From NCBI GenBank assembly GCA_905181835.1, contig CAJIZF010000006.1, positions 62,001-126,000 of the forward strand: 64,000 bases of DNA. Direction: 5' to 3'. A model generated the notes under the pieces. It worked only from the letters and a program-made list of their open reading frames with translations, was not told where the DNA came from and did not search any database. This stretch comes from an uncultured Flavobacteriaceae bacterium. Its GTDB lineage: Bacteria > Bacteroidota > Bacteroidia > Flavobacteriales > Flavobacteriaceae. Shown in pieces: positions 10,529 to 19,953 of the stretch (position 1 is the first letter of the stretch; each line of letters begins with the position of its first letter). Made by a program: the position numbers and the translations under genes.

Positions 10529-11893
10529 ATGAGAAATATATTGTTGTTACTATTTTTTATTACTTTAATATCTTGCGAAAACGATTATAAAACTTCATAT
10601 GTTATTATAGATGGTGAATTAATAAATAACAATTCAAGTACAGTTAATATCTCTGGTAATGGTTTTGAAAAAGAAATTTTTGTTTCAGAAGACGGAAGTT
10701 TTTCTGACACCTTATTTGTCAATAAAAACGACTATTATTCGTTGAGAATAGGTAGAGAAAGTTCGCCTGTTTATTTAAGAAAAGGGGGTACATTGACATT
10801 AATGATAGATATTGAACAATTTGATGAAAGTCTAACTTACTCAGGAAGTATAGCTCCTGAAAACAATTATTTAGCAGCAAAATACTTAGTTTCTGAACAG
10901 GAGATGGCTTTTGATAAAGTATATGTGTTATCGCAAGAGAAATTTATACTTGAAGTTAATAAAATTTACAAAATTTACACCGACTTGTTGAATGCTAGTC
11001 AAGGTATTTCAGAAGAATTTAAACAGAAAGAGTATAAAGAAATTGAATTTGCTCACATTAATAATATTGAAAATTATGAACAATATTATCAATACCTAAC
11101 TAAGGATTTAGATTTTAAAGCAGAAGAAACACTTTATAAAGATTATAAAGATTTTAATTTTAATGATACAGAGGCCTATGAAACTTCTAATGCTTACAAA
11201 AGATTGTTAGAGACTCATTATCAAAGAATTGCTCAAAATGAAGCTAATAACAATAGAAAAGATCTTACCCTTACTTATCTTGAAACTATCAACAACAGTT
11301 TCTCAGATGGATCTGTAAAAGAACAACTAATGTTCAACTATTTGCGTTATGGAATGAAAGCAAATGATGCTCTAGAAAGTGTTTATAAGCTATATAAATC
11401 CTCTAGTCAAAATTCTGACAACTTATCTAAAGTAACTAGTTCTTATAAGGTCTTGACTAAACTAACACCCGGTAAAGCTTCTCCTAAATTTATTTATGAA
11501 AATTATATTGGCGGTATGACTGGTTTGGAAGATTTGGCAGGTAAAATAGTCTATATCGATGTTTGGGCTACCTGGTGTGGACCCTGCTTAAGAGAAATAC
11601 CAGCTCTAAAAAGTTTAGAAAACGACTATTATAACAAAAATATAGCTTTTGTTAGTTTATCAATTGACGAAAAAAAAGACTATCAAAAGTGGAGAACTAT
11701 GATTGCCGATAAAGAATTAACCGGTATTCAACTTATGGCAGACAATAACTGGAATTCTAGTTTTGTAACTTCTTATGGTATCAAAGGAATTCCAAGATTT
11801 ATATTGATAGATACGGTAGGTAATATTATTAATTCCGACGCTCCAAGACCATCGAATCCAGAAATACGCAAAATTCTAGATGAGCTACTTTAA
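10529..11893 (+). CDS. TlpA-like thioredoxin-domain lipoprotein
   Basis: Envelope thiol-disulfide oxidoreductase. A short hydrophobic N-terminus ends in a lipobox with Cys16 (LISCEND), so it is a predicted lipoprotein. Residues about 25-110 look like the beta-rich DUF4369-type domain often found in front of Bacteroidota TlpA proteins, then a helical linker. A thioredoxin fold follows with the active site CGPC at Cys350-Cys353 (ATWCGPCLREIP) and the cis-proline segment GIKGIPRF. Likely role: reduction of periplasmic disulfides or apocytochromes. The substrate is unknown. It is convergent with the alkB-type gene 4 bases away. Confidence 0.87.
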   Translation: MRNILLLLFFITLISCENDYKTSYVIIDGELINNNSSTVNISGNGFEKEIFVSEDGSFSDTLFVNKNDYYSLRIGRESSPVYLRKGGTLTLMIDIEQFDESLTYSGSIAPENNYLAAKYLVSEQEMAFDKVYVLSQEKFILEVNKIYKIYTDLLNASQGISEEFKQKEYKEIEFAHINNIENYEQYYQYLTKDLDFKAEETLYKDYKDFNFNDTEAYETSNAYKRLLETHYQRIAQNEANNNRKDLTLTYLETINNSFSDGSVKEQLMFNYLRYGMKANDALESVYKLYKSSSQNSDNLSKVTSSYKVLTKLTPGKASPKFIYENYIGGMTGLEDLAGKIVYIDVWATWCGPCLREIPALKSLENDYYNKNIAFVSLSIDEKKDYQKWRTMIADKELTGIQLMADNNWNSSFVTSYGIKGIPRFILIDTVGNIINSDAPRPSNPEIRKILDELL

Positions 11894-11897
11894 TCAT

Positions 11898-12934
11898 TTA
11901 CTTTGCTAATTTCTTTAGTTTTTTATTCATAATAAAAAACCAAAGTGGTTGTAATACAGCAATTATCATCATTCCAGGATAGCCGGTAGGCATTTGAGGA
12001 CTGGATTCTATCGATTTAAGTAATTGATATTTTTTACTCCCATTATAGTGATGATCGGCATGACGTGATAAGTTAAACATCATACTTCTTCCAACAATAT
12101 GGTCCGAATTCCAGGAATGGTAATGTTTAACTTTTTCATATCTACCATGCTCATTTTTCTTTCTTAAGAGTCCATAATGCTCAATATAATTAACGGTTTC
12201 TAAAAGTAATATTCCAATTAAGGCTACTAACAAATACGACAAAAGTACTTTGAAACCAAAAATAAAATAAATAGATGATATAAGTATAACATTCAAAATT
12301 GTATAAAAAACCATCCTATTCTTAATAGAAAAAAGGAAATTATTAGTAGTTCGCATCCTTCTAATCTCTATTTTCCATGCCTCCATATAACTCCCAAAAT
12401 GAGAACGAATCCAAAAATAAATAGTAGTTCATTTTTTCTAGCTGTGGCAGCATCCTCTGGGGTGGCAACATTTAAATGATGTCCAGCATTATGATATGGT
12501 AAAAAATGAGTGTTTAGAGAAGTTAATAGCAATAATTCACCGAGATATTTTAAGCCTGTATTATTTCTGTGACCTAACTCGTGACCAAGGTTGATTCCCG
12601 TGACTCCTAACAAAATACCAATACTTGATATTCTACCAAAATACTCTATTGAACCAACTTCTGTAGTATCAATAACAAAAAAGAATTTAACTAGTAGAAA
12701 CACGTGCAAGGGAATAATTAAATAAATAACCCATTCGTAAAATGGATCCTGTTTCATTTGAGACTCAAGATCTTTACCAATATTTGTGGTGTCAGGTTGA
12801 AAAAAAAGTTCAATAAGTGGAACGAGACCAAAATAAATTAAAATTGGTAGTAAAGTACTCCACCCATTGCTAATTAAAGAAATATAAACAAATAACGGGA
12901 GGCTGTAAATAAATAAAAAGTAATGTTTTTTCAT
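11898..12934 (-). pseudogene. alkB: AlkB-type alkane 1-monooxygenase, split by one frameshift
   Basis: Membrane non-haem di-iron hydroxylase of the fatty acid desaturase/AlkB superfamily. The reading frame is in two pieces, 12934-12368 (N-terminal, 188 residues) and 12386-11898 (C-terminal). Together the pieces carry every AlkB histidine motif: HELGHR and HNAGHH in the first, NYIEHYG and RHADHH in the second, plus several membrane helices. The family normally continues from NELLFIF into WIRS. Adding one base to the five-A run (plus strand) at 12413-12417 restores exactly that. The break is thus one deletion in a homopolymer, perhaps a sequencing error rather than decay. If intact (about 345 residues) it would hydroxylate n-alkanes or fatty acids. 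No rubredoxin gene is adjacent. Confidence 0.85.
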
Positions 12935-13039
12935 GAATGCTAGTTGCTATGAAAATATACCATTGTTAGAATGCTAATATACTAAAATTAAGTGTTTTAT
13001 TTTAACGTGCCCCCTACCTACAATAACAAAACAAAATAA

Positions 13040-13047
13040 TATATTTG
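13040..13047 (+). promoter_or_regulatory. Bacteroidota -7 promoter box for gcvT
   Basis: TATATTTG matches TAnnTTTG. It overlaps the GTG at 13047, the farthest upstream in-frame start, so that codon cannot be the real start. Translation must begin at the ATG at 13101. Confidence 0.6.
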
Positions 13048-13100
13048 TGGTCTTAAAAATTGGAATTACATATAAACTCTGTTTTAACAGTAAACAACAT

Positions 13101-14185
13101 ATGATAAAAGAAATAGCATTATCTGAAACACACAAAGGGCTTGGTGCAAAAATGGTTCCATTTGCTGGCTACAATATGCCCGTTTCGTATGAAGGCGTGA
13201 ATGTTGAACATGAAACTGTTCGTAATAATGTCGGAGTCTTCGATGTATCGCACATGGGTGAATTTTTAGTTTTAGGCCCTAATGCACTTGAGTTAATTCA
13301 GAAAGTAACTAGTAATGATGCCTCTAAAATAGTTGATAACCAAGCTCAATACAGTTGTTTTCCAAACGCTACTGGTGGTATTGTAGATGATTTAATCGTT
13401 TACCGAATTAATAATGAAAAATGGCTCTTAGTAGTCAATGCTTCCAATATTGAAAAAGATTGGAATTGGATTAACAGTCACAATAGTGTTGGTGCAGAAC
13501 TTATAAATGTTTCAGAGGATTACTCCTTATTTGCAATTCAAGGGCCAAAAGCTGTTCAAGCGATGCAATCTCTTACTTCGATTGATCTTAAAAATATAAA
13601 ATTTTATCATTTTCAAATTGCTGATTTTGCAGGTATAGAAAATATTATTATTAGTGCTACTGGTTATACTGGTAGTGGAGGATTTGAAATTTATTGTAAA
13701 AACAACGAAGCTGAACAAATTTGGAAAGAAATTTTTAATGCTGGTAATAATTTTGATATAAAACCGATTGGATTGGCAGCAAGAGACACCTTAAGACTGG
13801 AAATGGGTTATTGTCTTTATGGTAATGATATTAACGATACTACATCGCCTATTGAAGCTGGTTTAGGTTGGATAACTAAATTCACTAAAAATTTTATCAA
13901 TTCTGAAAATTTATTAAAACAAAAAGAACAAGGTCCAGACGTAGGTTAGTAGCGTTTGAATTGGATGAAAGAGGAATTCCACGACAAGGTTATGATATTT
14001 TAAATAGTGAAGGGGATAAAATTGGTGAAGTAACTAGTGGAACTATGTCACCTACATTGGCTAAAGGAATTGGAATGGGTTATATTCCAACTTATTTAAA
14101 ATCTGTTGGTACGAAACTTTACATTCAAATACGTAAAAAAATAATTCCAGCAACAATAGTAAAGTTACCTTTTTACAAAGTTTAA
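13101..14185 (+). pseudogene. gcvT: aminomethyltransferase (glycine cleavage T protein), frameshifted
   Basis: T protein of the glycine cleavage system, which moves the methylene of the aminomethyl-lipoyl H protein to tetrahydrofolate. Residues from 13101 ([18 protein letters not shown]) to 13949 give the folate-binding GcvT domain. The frame then breaks, and the C-terminal barrel continues in another frame through 13961-14185 (FELDERGIPRQGY, GEVTSGTMSP, GIGMGYIP). One missing base near 13934 explains it: with it restored, LKQKEQG runs into RRRLVAFEL and the protein is about 361 residues, the normal length. Such a clean break in a conserved gene suggests a sequence error or a very recent mutation. 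The next gene starts 6 bases later. Confidence 0.88.
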
Positions 14186-14191
14186 AATTTT

Positions 14192-15006
14192 ATGACATCT
14201 TTGGGGAATAGAATTTTAATACTAGGAGCAAGCGGATTTATAGGTAATAAATTATACAAGGAACTTCTTCCCTACTTTGATGTATACGGAACCTTTAAAT
14301 CACCAAATAAAGAATTTGATGAAAATACTATCATGTTTCATTTTGACATGAATAAAAACACTATTGAAGCAATCCTAACTGAGGTTCAACCAAATTTTAT
14401 AATATCTACTATAAAAGGTAATTACAAATCTCAACTTAGCCTTCATCAAGAATTATTAAATTATGTACTTGCAGCTATCGATTGCAAATTGCTATACCTA
14501 TCAAGTTTTAGCGTTTTTGATGCAAAAGGAAAATTTCCTAGCTACGAAGAAGATCTCGTTTCATCCAACACTTTAGCTGGAAAATATAAAATAAAGCAAG
14601 AAAAGGCAATTAAAAAACTTCCATCTTCAAAGTATGTAATTTTAAGATTACCAATAGTATTAGGAGTAAATTCCCCTACTATAGTTCAATTAAAGGAAGC
14701 TTCTAAATACAATGCAGAATTTGAAATATTCCCAAATTTAGTAGTTAGTGCAACTACATAAATAAAATAGCACAACAAATTCATTACATAATCAATAAAA
14801 ATCTAGAAGGTATATTTCATCTTTCCAGTAATGATATGATTCATCATTCCGAATTGTTTTATGAAATAACCGATAAGCTTGGGTTAAACAATGTGATCTT
14901 TAAAAAAATATACAGCTCCAACAAAGATAGCTACCTAGCTATACTCCCAAAACAAAATCTACTCCCAAAGAATTATCAAATAACTTTTAATCAAATTATT
15001 GAGTGA
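14192..15006 (+). pseudogene. NAD(P)-dependent sugar epimerase/reductase-like SDR, frameshifted
   Basis: Extended short-chain dehydrogenase related to RmlD-type dTDP-sugar reductases. The Rossmann motif GASGFIG is at residues 12-18, and a strand ending YLSSFSVFD precedes a YKIKQEKA stretch that fits the catalytic Tyr-x3-Lys. The first frame stops at 14761 after LVVSATT. Just before that stop the minus-one frame is open and continues INKIAQQIHYI to a stop at 15006, with FHLSSND and ITDKLGL, which is the expected C-terminal substrate domain. One missing base near 14755 would give a protein of about 271 residues. It lies 6 bases after gcvT, so the two are probably co-transcribed. The substrate is not recognisable. 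Confidence 0.78.
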
Positions 15007-15076
15007 TTGTGTATTGCAAGAAGCAATCGATCCTTAAAAGAATAATTAAATAAAAAAAAGAAGAATTCCACTTCAC

Positions 15077-15106
15077 TTGGTGGTTTGGTGCATTTTTTTA
15101 TTTTTG
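15077..15106 (+). promoter_or_regulatory. complete Bacteroidota promoter for yebC
   Basis: A TTG at 15077-15079 is followed after 19 bases by TATTTTTG at 15099-15106. This matches both the -33 and -7 parts of the Bacteroidota housekeeping promoter at ideal spacing, and it is the best promoter in the window. It rules out a TTG start at 15085 and places the yebC start at the ATG at 15127. Confidence 0.7.
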
Positions 15107-15126
15107 TAGAACTTAAAAAATTAATT

Positions 15127-15841
15127 ATGGGAAGAGCATTTGAGTTTAGAAAAGCGAGAAAAATGAAACGTTGGTCTGCAATGTCCAAAGCCTTTACTAG
15201 AATTGGAAAAGATATTGTAATGGCCGTAAAAGAAGGTGGGCCCAATCCAGATTCTAACTCTCGTTTACGAGCCGTTATTCAAAATGCAAAAGCAGTCAAC
15301 ATGCCCAAAGATAATGTTGAAAGAGCCATAAAAAAAGCTACTGAAAAAGGTCAAGGAGATTTTAAGGAAGTTTTATTTGAAGGATATGCTCCGCATGGAA
15401 TTGCCATTCTTAGTTGAGACAGCTACGGATAATAATACTAGAACAGTTGCTAATGTTAGAGCATGTTTCAGTAAGTGCGACGGTAATATGGGAACTTCTG
15501 GATCCGTAATTTTTATGTTTGATCATACGTGTAACTTTAGAATTAATCCTAAAGAAGTTGATTTAGAAGAATTAGAATTAGAATTAATAGATTACGGTGT
15601 GGAAGAAGTTTTTGAAGATGAAGATGGAGTACTAATTTATGCACCTTTTGAAAGTTTCGGAAGCATTCAAAAAGCATTGGAAGAAAAAGATTTTGAAATT
15701 TTATCATCTGGTTTTGAACGCATCCCTCAGGTAACGAAAAAGATTTCTAAAGAACAAGCAGCTGATGTAGATAAACTATTAGAAAAATTGGATAACGATG
15801 ATGATGTCCAAAATGTGTATCATACGATGGACGAATCGTAA
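15127..15841 (+). pseudogene. yebC: YebC/PmpR family DNA-binding or translation factor, frameshifted
   Basis: Highly conserved YebC/PmpR protein, described as a transcription regulator and, more recently, as a factor helping ribosomes through proline-rich stretches. The N-terminal part ([41 protein letters not shown]) is in one frame up to 15417. The rest ([16 protein letters not shown] to the end at 15841) is in another frame. Removing one base around 15408-15412 joins AIL directly to VETATDNN and gives 237 residues, the family length. This is the fourth single-indel gene in a row. Its own promoter is at 15077-15106. Confidence 0.9.
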
Positions 15842-15859
15842 TTTGTTTGTAATATAATT

Positions 15860-16399
15860 TTAAGTGTATTTTTTTATCTTTCCAACACTACCAACAAAGA
15901 ACTTTTTTAATATTTTTAAATCTGTTTCAATGTCACCAGTAGGGTCAAAAGATTTACCGATAGTTATTGTTTTGGTTTTGTAATCCATAGAAGTTGGAAT
16001 AATCGGAACTTTTGCTTTCAACGCTATATAATAAAATCCTGTTCGCCATTTGTCAACTTTTTTTCGAGTTCCTTCAGGTGACATTCCTAACCTAAACTCC
16101 TTTTTAGAGTCAAAAATAGAAGCTATAGCATCCACTTTATTATGATTCTTTGATCTATCCAATGGGGCTCCCCCAACCCACTTAAAATAATAGCCAAAGG
16201 GCCAAACAAACAATTCTTTTTTACCAACAAAATTAACCATTACACCAAGAGCTTTTCTTGAAAGTATCGCTATAACAAAATCACTCCAACTAGTGTGAGG
16301 AGCAACAATAATAATCACCTTTTTAAGGTGGTCTTGATTGAAATCTCCAATGATTTTCCAACCCAAAATATTGTACAGTATGAATTTATAAACATTCAT
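15860..16399 (-). CDS. PlsC-like lysophospholipid acyltransferase family protein
   Basis: Membrane-associated acyltransferase of the 1-acyl-glycerol-3-phosphate acyltransferase family. The catalytic HX4D motif is HTSWSD at residues 35-40 and the phosphate-binding motif is SPEGTR at 107-112, followed by GFYYIALKAKVPIIP. At 179 residues it is short, as in the compact bacterial homologues. It is downstream of kdsB-kdnB on the same strand, so a role in lipid A or phospholipid acylation is possible but unproven. Confidence 0.83.
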   Translation of the reverse strand: MNVYKFILYNILGWKIIGDFNQDHLKKVIIIVAPHTSWSDFVIAILSRKALGVMVNFVGKKELFVWPFGYYFKWVGGAPLDRSKNHNKVDAIASIFDSKKEFRLGMSPEGTRKKVDKWRTGFYYIALKAKVPIIPTSMDYKTKTITIGKSFDPTGDIETDLKILKKFFVGSVGKIKKYT

Positions 16400-16415
16400 T
16401 TTTTTTCTATAAAGT

Positions 16416-16447
16416 AAATGCCCAATATTATTAAGATATAGGCATTT
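16416..16447 (-). terminator. possible terminator after kdnB
   Basis: The arms AAATGCC (16416-16422) and GGCATTT (16441-16447) can pair across an 18-base loop, between kdnB and the acyltransferase gene. The following T run on the minus strand is weak, so this is tentative. Confidence 0.35.
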
Positions 16448-16474
16448 TTTTATTTCTATTTTTTTATTAAATAA

Positions 16475-17569
16475 TTACATTTTTAGGTACATAGCTCTTA
16501 CTTTTTCGCGCGTCATTATTTTTTTCCAATCTTTACCTAAAGCGTTTTCCCATAATGGTTCTAAACTTAAAGCCACATTGATCATGGTTTCCATCTGCTC
16601 GTCTGAAAGATTAGAACAAATTCCCTTAGGAATATCAATTTGATGTTTTTTAACCATTTTTTTAAAGATAGCAACTCCTTCAGGATAATAATCTTCTAGG
16701 TAATTAAAAACGATACAATTTCCAATACCATGTTTAGTTCCTAAAACAAACCCTAAACCATAACTCATTGCGTGAGCTACTCCTACTTGTGAATATGCAA
16801 TACTCATTCCTCCATGCCAAGAAGCCATCATCAGCTTGCCATTTTTTTCTTCAACTGTTAAGTTATTATCTTCCAAATAAACTTCTAAACACAATTCGTA
16901 AGCTTTTTCTCCATAGCTTTGGCTAAAATCGTTTAAAAAGGTTCCTTCCAGAGATTCAACACAATGTATGAAACAATCCATTCCCGTGTAAAACCATTGA
17001 TTTTTTGATACTCCATCCAACAATAGTGGATCTAAAACTACTTGATCAAAGGTGGTATAATCACTATTGATTCCTAATTTTCGGACTGGACCCGACAACA
17101 CACAAGTTCTGGAAACTTCAGCTCCAGTTCCAGAAATTGTTGGGATACCTACGTGGTATATTGATTTTGTTTTAATTAAATCCCATCCTTGATAATCTGC
17201 TGCACTTCCTTCATTAGTGAGCATTAATGAAACTGCTTTCGCTAAATCCATAATGGAGCCACCTCCTATTCCAATTATGCCAGAAGGAAGTTCGCTAAAC
17301 TCCGACAGTATATTTTTAACTAATACATCTACTTGAGTTGTTTTAGGTTCTTCTTCAGATGAGGCATAAATTAATTTATCATTATATTTTAATTCAATCC
17401 TATCAGCTATAGATCCTGGCTGATCAAAAACATCATCTACGATGAATATAAATGGAGCTTGTTTTTTTCTTTTTAAATCTAATATTGATGTTAATTGGTT
17501 AAAACTTCCTTTACCAAAAACTACTCTTGGCACCATTGGAAAATTCCTATATTCGTTGTTTACAGACAT
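16475..17569 (-). CDS. kdnB: iron-containing alcohol dehydrogenase, probable Kdo 8-oxidase KdnB
   Basis: Group III metal-dependent dehydrogenase: nucleotide-binding GGGS at residues 102-105 and metal ligands Asp198, His202, His266 and His280 are all present. Stretches such as SLMLTNEGSAADYQGWDL, TGMDCFIHCVES and KKIMTREKVRA are those I recall from KdnB of Shewanella. KdnB oxidises C8 of Kdo so that KdnA can aminate it to 8-amino-8-deoxy-Kdo. The upstream neighbour, 13 bases away, is kdsB, as in Shewanella. KdnA is not in the window. A generic alcohol dehydrogenase remains possible, but the kdsB neighbour makes KdnB the better call. Confidence 0.82.
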   Translation of the reverse strand: MSVNNEYRNFPMVPRVVFGKGSFNQLTSILDLKRKKQAPFIFIVDDVFDQPGSIADRIELKYNDKLIYASSEEEPKTTQVDVLVKNILSEFSELPSGIIGIGGGSIMDLAKAVSLMLTNEGSAADYQGWDLIKTKSIYHVGIPTISGTGAEVSRTCVLSGPVRKLGINSDYTTFDQVVLDPLLLDGVSKNQWFYTGMDCFIHCVESLEGTFLNDFSQSYGEKAYELCLEVYLEDNNLTVEEKNGKLMMASWHGGMSIAYSQVGVAHAMSYGLGFVLGTKHGIGNCIVFNYLEDYYPEGVAIFKKMVKKHQIDIPKGICSNLSDEQMETMINVALSLEPLWENALGKDWKKIMTREKVRAMYLKM

Positions 17570-17582
17570 GAGAATGTGTTTG

Positions 17583-18323
17583 CTAATTATTTTTGCTTAT
17601 TATTTTATTTGCTTTAAGTAAATCTTCTGGGGTATCAATTTCTACGGCATTTTTTGTCGTAGAAATGGCTAATTTTATTTTTTTTCCATATTCTAAATAT
17701 CGAAGACATTCAATTTTTTCTGAAGCTTCTAGATTTCTCATTGGTAGATGATAAAAGTCCATCAAAGCTTTTTTTCTGAAAGCATAAATACCCTTATGTT
17801 CGTAATATTCCATTGGAATATTACGATCTCTTGGATATGGTATCGGAGATCTCGAAAAATATAAGGCATAATTATTTTCATCGACGACCACTTTAACAAA
17901 ATTAGGGTCATTAACTTCATTCCAATCCGTCATTTTAGTCATCAAAGTTGCTAAATCTACATTAGTAGCGTCTTCACCATCAAATATTTTTAAAACCTTC
18001 TCTAAATCTTCTTTAGTAGTAAAAGGTTCATCACCTTGAACGTTAACAACAATATCTACGTCCATAAATTCTATGGCTTCTGCAATTCGATCACTTCCAC
18101 ATTCGTGGTTTTTTTTACTCATAATCGCAAGTCCGCCATGTGCTTTTATTTCTTCAAATATTATTTCACTATCAGTAACCACATAAACTTCGTCGAAAAG
18201 CTGCGTTGCTTTTATCGACTCGAAGGTACGAGCTATTACAGATTTACCTCCTAAATCTTGCATTAATTTACCGGGAAATCTAGTTGCAGCGTATCTTGCT
18301 GGTATCATTGCTATTTTCTTCAT
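17583..18323 (-). CDS. kdsB: 3-deoxy-manno-octulosonate cytidylyltransferase
   Basis: Activates Kdo (or 8-amino-Kdo) with CTP to CMP-Kdo for addition to lipid A in the cytoplasm. The nucleotide-binding N-terminus [16 protein letters not shown], the NVQGDEPF motif near residues 90-97 and the [10 protein letters not shown] segment are diagnostic, and 246 residues is standard. It is immediately followed by kdnB on the same strand, which raises the possibility that this enzyme prefers 8-amino-Kdo, as the Shewanella version does. A TAnnTTTG box lies at 18352-18359. Confidence 0.94.
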   Translation of the reverse strand: MKKIAMIPARYAATRFPGKLMQDLGGKSVIARTFESIKATQLFDEVYVVTDSEIIFEEIKAHGGLAIMSKKNHECGSDRIAEAIEFMDVDIVVNVQGDEPFTTKEDLEKVLKIFDGEDATNVDLATLMTKMTDWNEVNDPNFVKVVVDENNYALYFSRSPIPYPRDRNIPMEYYEHKGIYAFRKKALMDFYHLPMRNLEASEKIECLRYLEYGKKIKLAISTTKNAVEIDTPEDLLKANKIISKNN

Positions 18324-18351
18324 TTTCAGAAAATCTACATTAAAATTTATT

Positions 18352-18359
18352 CAAAAATA
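18352..18359 (-). promoter_or_regulatory. Bacteroidota -7 promoter box for kdsB-kdnB
   Basis: The minus strand reads TATTTTTG, a match to TAnnTTTG, about 28 bases before the kdsB start. Confidence 0.45.
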
Positions 18360-18404
18360 TAAAGATTATTTGTGTGAATACTGATTTATTTAAAAGTATT
18401 TGAT

Positions 18405-19829
18405 TCAAGTTCTAAAAAAATCGTCTTTAAATCCAATTAGGTATAGTTTTTTTTTAGCCCTGGTGATTGCGGTATAAAGCCATCTTAAATAATCCTTATC
18501 GATACCGTTAGGTAAATAAGGTTGTTCTACAAATACGGTATCCCACTGCCCACCTTGTGACTTATGGCAGGTAATTGCGTAAGAAAACTTAACCTGTAAA
18601 GCGTTAAAATAAATGTTTTTTTTGACCGATAGAAATTTTTTGTATTTAGAGGTTTCGTGCTCATAATCTTTTAAGACCTCCTGATATAATTTATTCGAAT
18701 CCTCAAATGATAAAGAAGCTATTTCTGAAGATAGCGTATCTAAAATTAAAACGGTTTCAAATGCAGCCATTCTAGGATAATCAATCATTTTGACATTAAC
18801 TGTTGCAAATTTAAATCCATATAATTCTTTGATACTGTAAATTTCTAATATTTCAATAATATCGCCATTGGCTATAAACCCGGCTTCACTAGTAGTTTCT
18901 AACCAAAAGTAATTGTTTTTAACTACCATAAGATGGTCTCCTACAGACAATTCCTCCTCTTTATACAAAATTCTACTTCTAATATTCTGATTGTACAAAA
19001 ATGCTCTTTTATTTGACCTAACAATGAAAACGCTTTCTTCGTCTCCAGAATTTAAATAACTGTCTTCAAGAGCACTCATCAATTCCTGACCGTCATAAGG
19101 TCTAATTATATCAGGAAAATTTTCTTTTTCAAATTTAAACGTATCATAAAATTCATCTTCTAAACTTTCTCTTATACAAGAGGCGTTCCATAAAATCCCA
19201 CTTCCCTTTTCTTGACGAACCACCTCGTCCAATTCAATGGTAACAACTTTTTTGTTAAAGTAGTTTTCTAATGTCGCTTTATCAAGGGCTGGGCTGATAT
19301 CTAGTTTAATTGGAGGGAGTTGCGCAGTGTCACCTATTAAAATTAATTTACATTGATGACCGCTGTAAACATATTGGATTAAGTCACTTAATAATGATCC
19401 TTTATCAAATAATATCGAATCAGGGCTAGTATCTGGAATCATTGAAGATTCATCCACTATAAATATTGTGTTTTTATGCTTATTTTTTTGAAGTGAAAAA
19501 GAGATTCCACCTCCTTTTTTAGATTTAGGATAGTATATCTTTTTATGTATTGTAAAAGCTTCTTTATTTGAATAGTTACTTATCACCTTAGCGGCACGAC
19601 CTGTTGGTGCTAATAAAACTAGATTCTTATTAATTTTCCAACTATTTTTAACTAATGTTCCAACAATTGACGTTTTTCCGGTACCAGCATAGCCCTTTAG
19701 TAAAAATAATTCCTCATAATTTTGACTTAATAAAAACTTAGAGACCATCTGTAAAGCATTATCTTGCTTGACAGTAGGTTCGTGAGAAAAATCTTTTAAT
19801 AAATCTAAATAAAAGTTAGTAGTATGCAT
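18405..19829 (-). CDS. RecD-like ATP-dependent DNA helicase / AAA ATPase
   Basis: Superfamily 1 helicase. Walker A is GYAGTGKT at residues 46-53, the motif following it is LAPTGRAAKV, Walker B is DESS at 126-129, motif III reads GDTAQLPPI, and the C-terminal UvrD-like part carries YAITCHKSQGGQWD and YTAITRAKKKL. At 474 residues it is much shorter than RecD or RecD2, lacking their N-terminal domains. It resembles the stand-alone RecD2/Pif1-like helicases common in Bacteroidota. The likely role is unwinding during repair or replication restart; the exact substrate is unknown. Confidence 0.87.
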   Translation of the reverse strand: MHTTNFYLDLLKDFSHEPTVKQDNALQMVSKFLLSQNYEELFLLKGYAGTGKTSIVGTLVKNSWKINKNLVLLAPTGRAAKVISNYSNKEAFTIHKKIYYPKSKKGGGISFSLQKNKHKNTIFIVDESSMIPDTSPDSILFDKGSLLSDLIQYVYSGHQCKLILIGDTAQLPPIKLDISPALDKATLENYFNKKVVTIELDEVVRQEKGSGILWNASCIRESLEDEFYDTFKFEKENFPDIIRPYDGQELMSALEDSYLNSGDEESVFIVRSNKRAFLYNQNIRSRILYKEEELSVGDHLMVVKNNYFWLETTSEAGFIANGDIIEILEIYSIKELYGFKFATVNVKMIDYPRMAAFETVLILDTLSSEIASLSFEDSNKLYQEVLKDYEHETSKYKKFLSVKKNIYFNALQVKFSYAITCHKSQGGQWDTVFVEQPYLPNGIDKDYLRWLYTAITRAKKKLYLIGFKDDFFRT

Positions 19830-19904
19830 TATTTCATTAGCTATGAGGCATTAAATATAGCTATGTTTTTTTCAGAAATTACTTTTACGGTTAAAAAAAA
19901 ATTG

Positions 19905-19912
19905 TAGATTTG
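19905..19912 (+). promoter_or_regulatory. Bacteroidota -7 promoter box
   Basis: TAGATTTG matches TAnnTTTG and lies 41 bases before the ATG of the membrane protein gene at 19954. It probably drives that gene together with DUF3822 and rsmD. Confidence 0.5.
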
Positions 19913-19953
19913 CGTTAAACCATTTTTTTAAAAATCAAACCTTAATATAAACT

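Noticed and set aside
11898..12934. Two separate short membrane proteins.
   Set aside because: Together they hold the complete AlkB histidine motifs, and one added base in a five-A run joins them.
13961..14185. Independent 74-residue gene.
   Set aside because: It is the C-terminal barrel of GcvT in a shifted frame.
15085..15126. Upstream start for yebC at 15085.
   Set aside because: It lies inside the promoter (TTG at 15077, box at 15099-15106); conserved family N-terminus begins at 15127.
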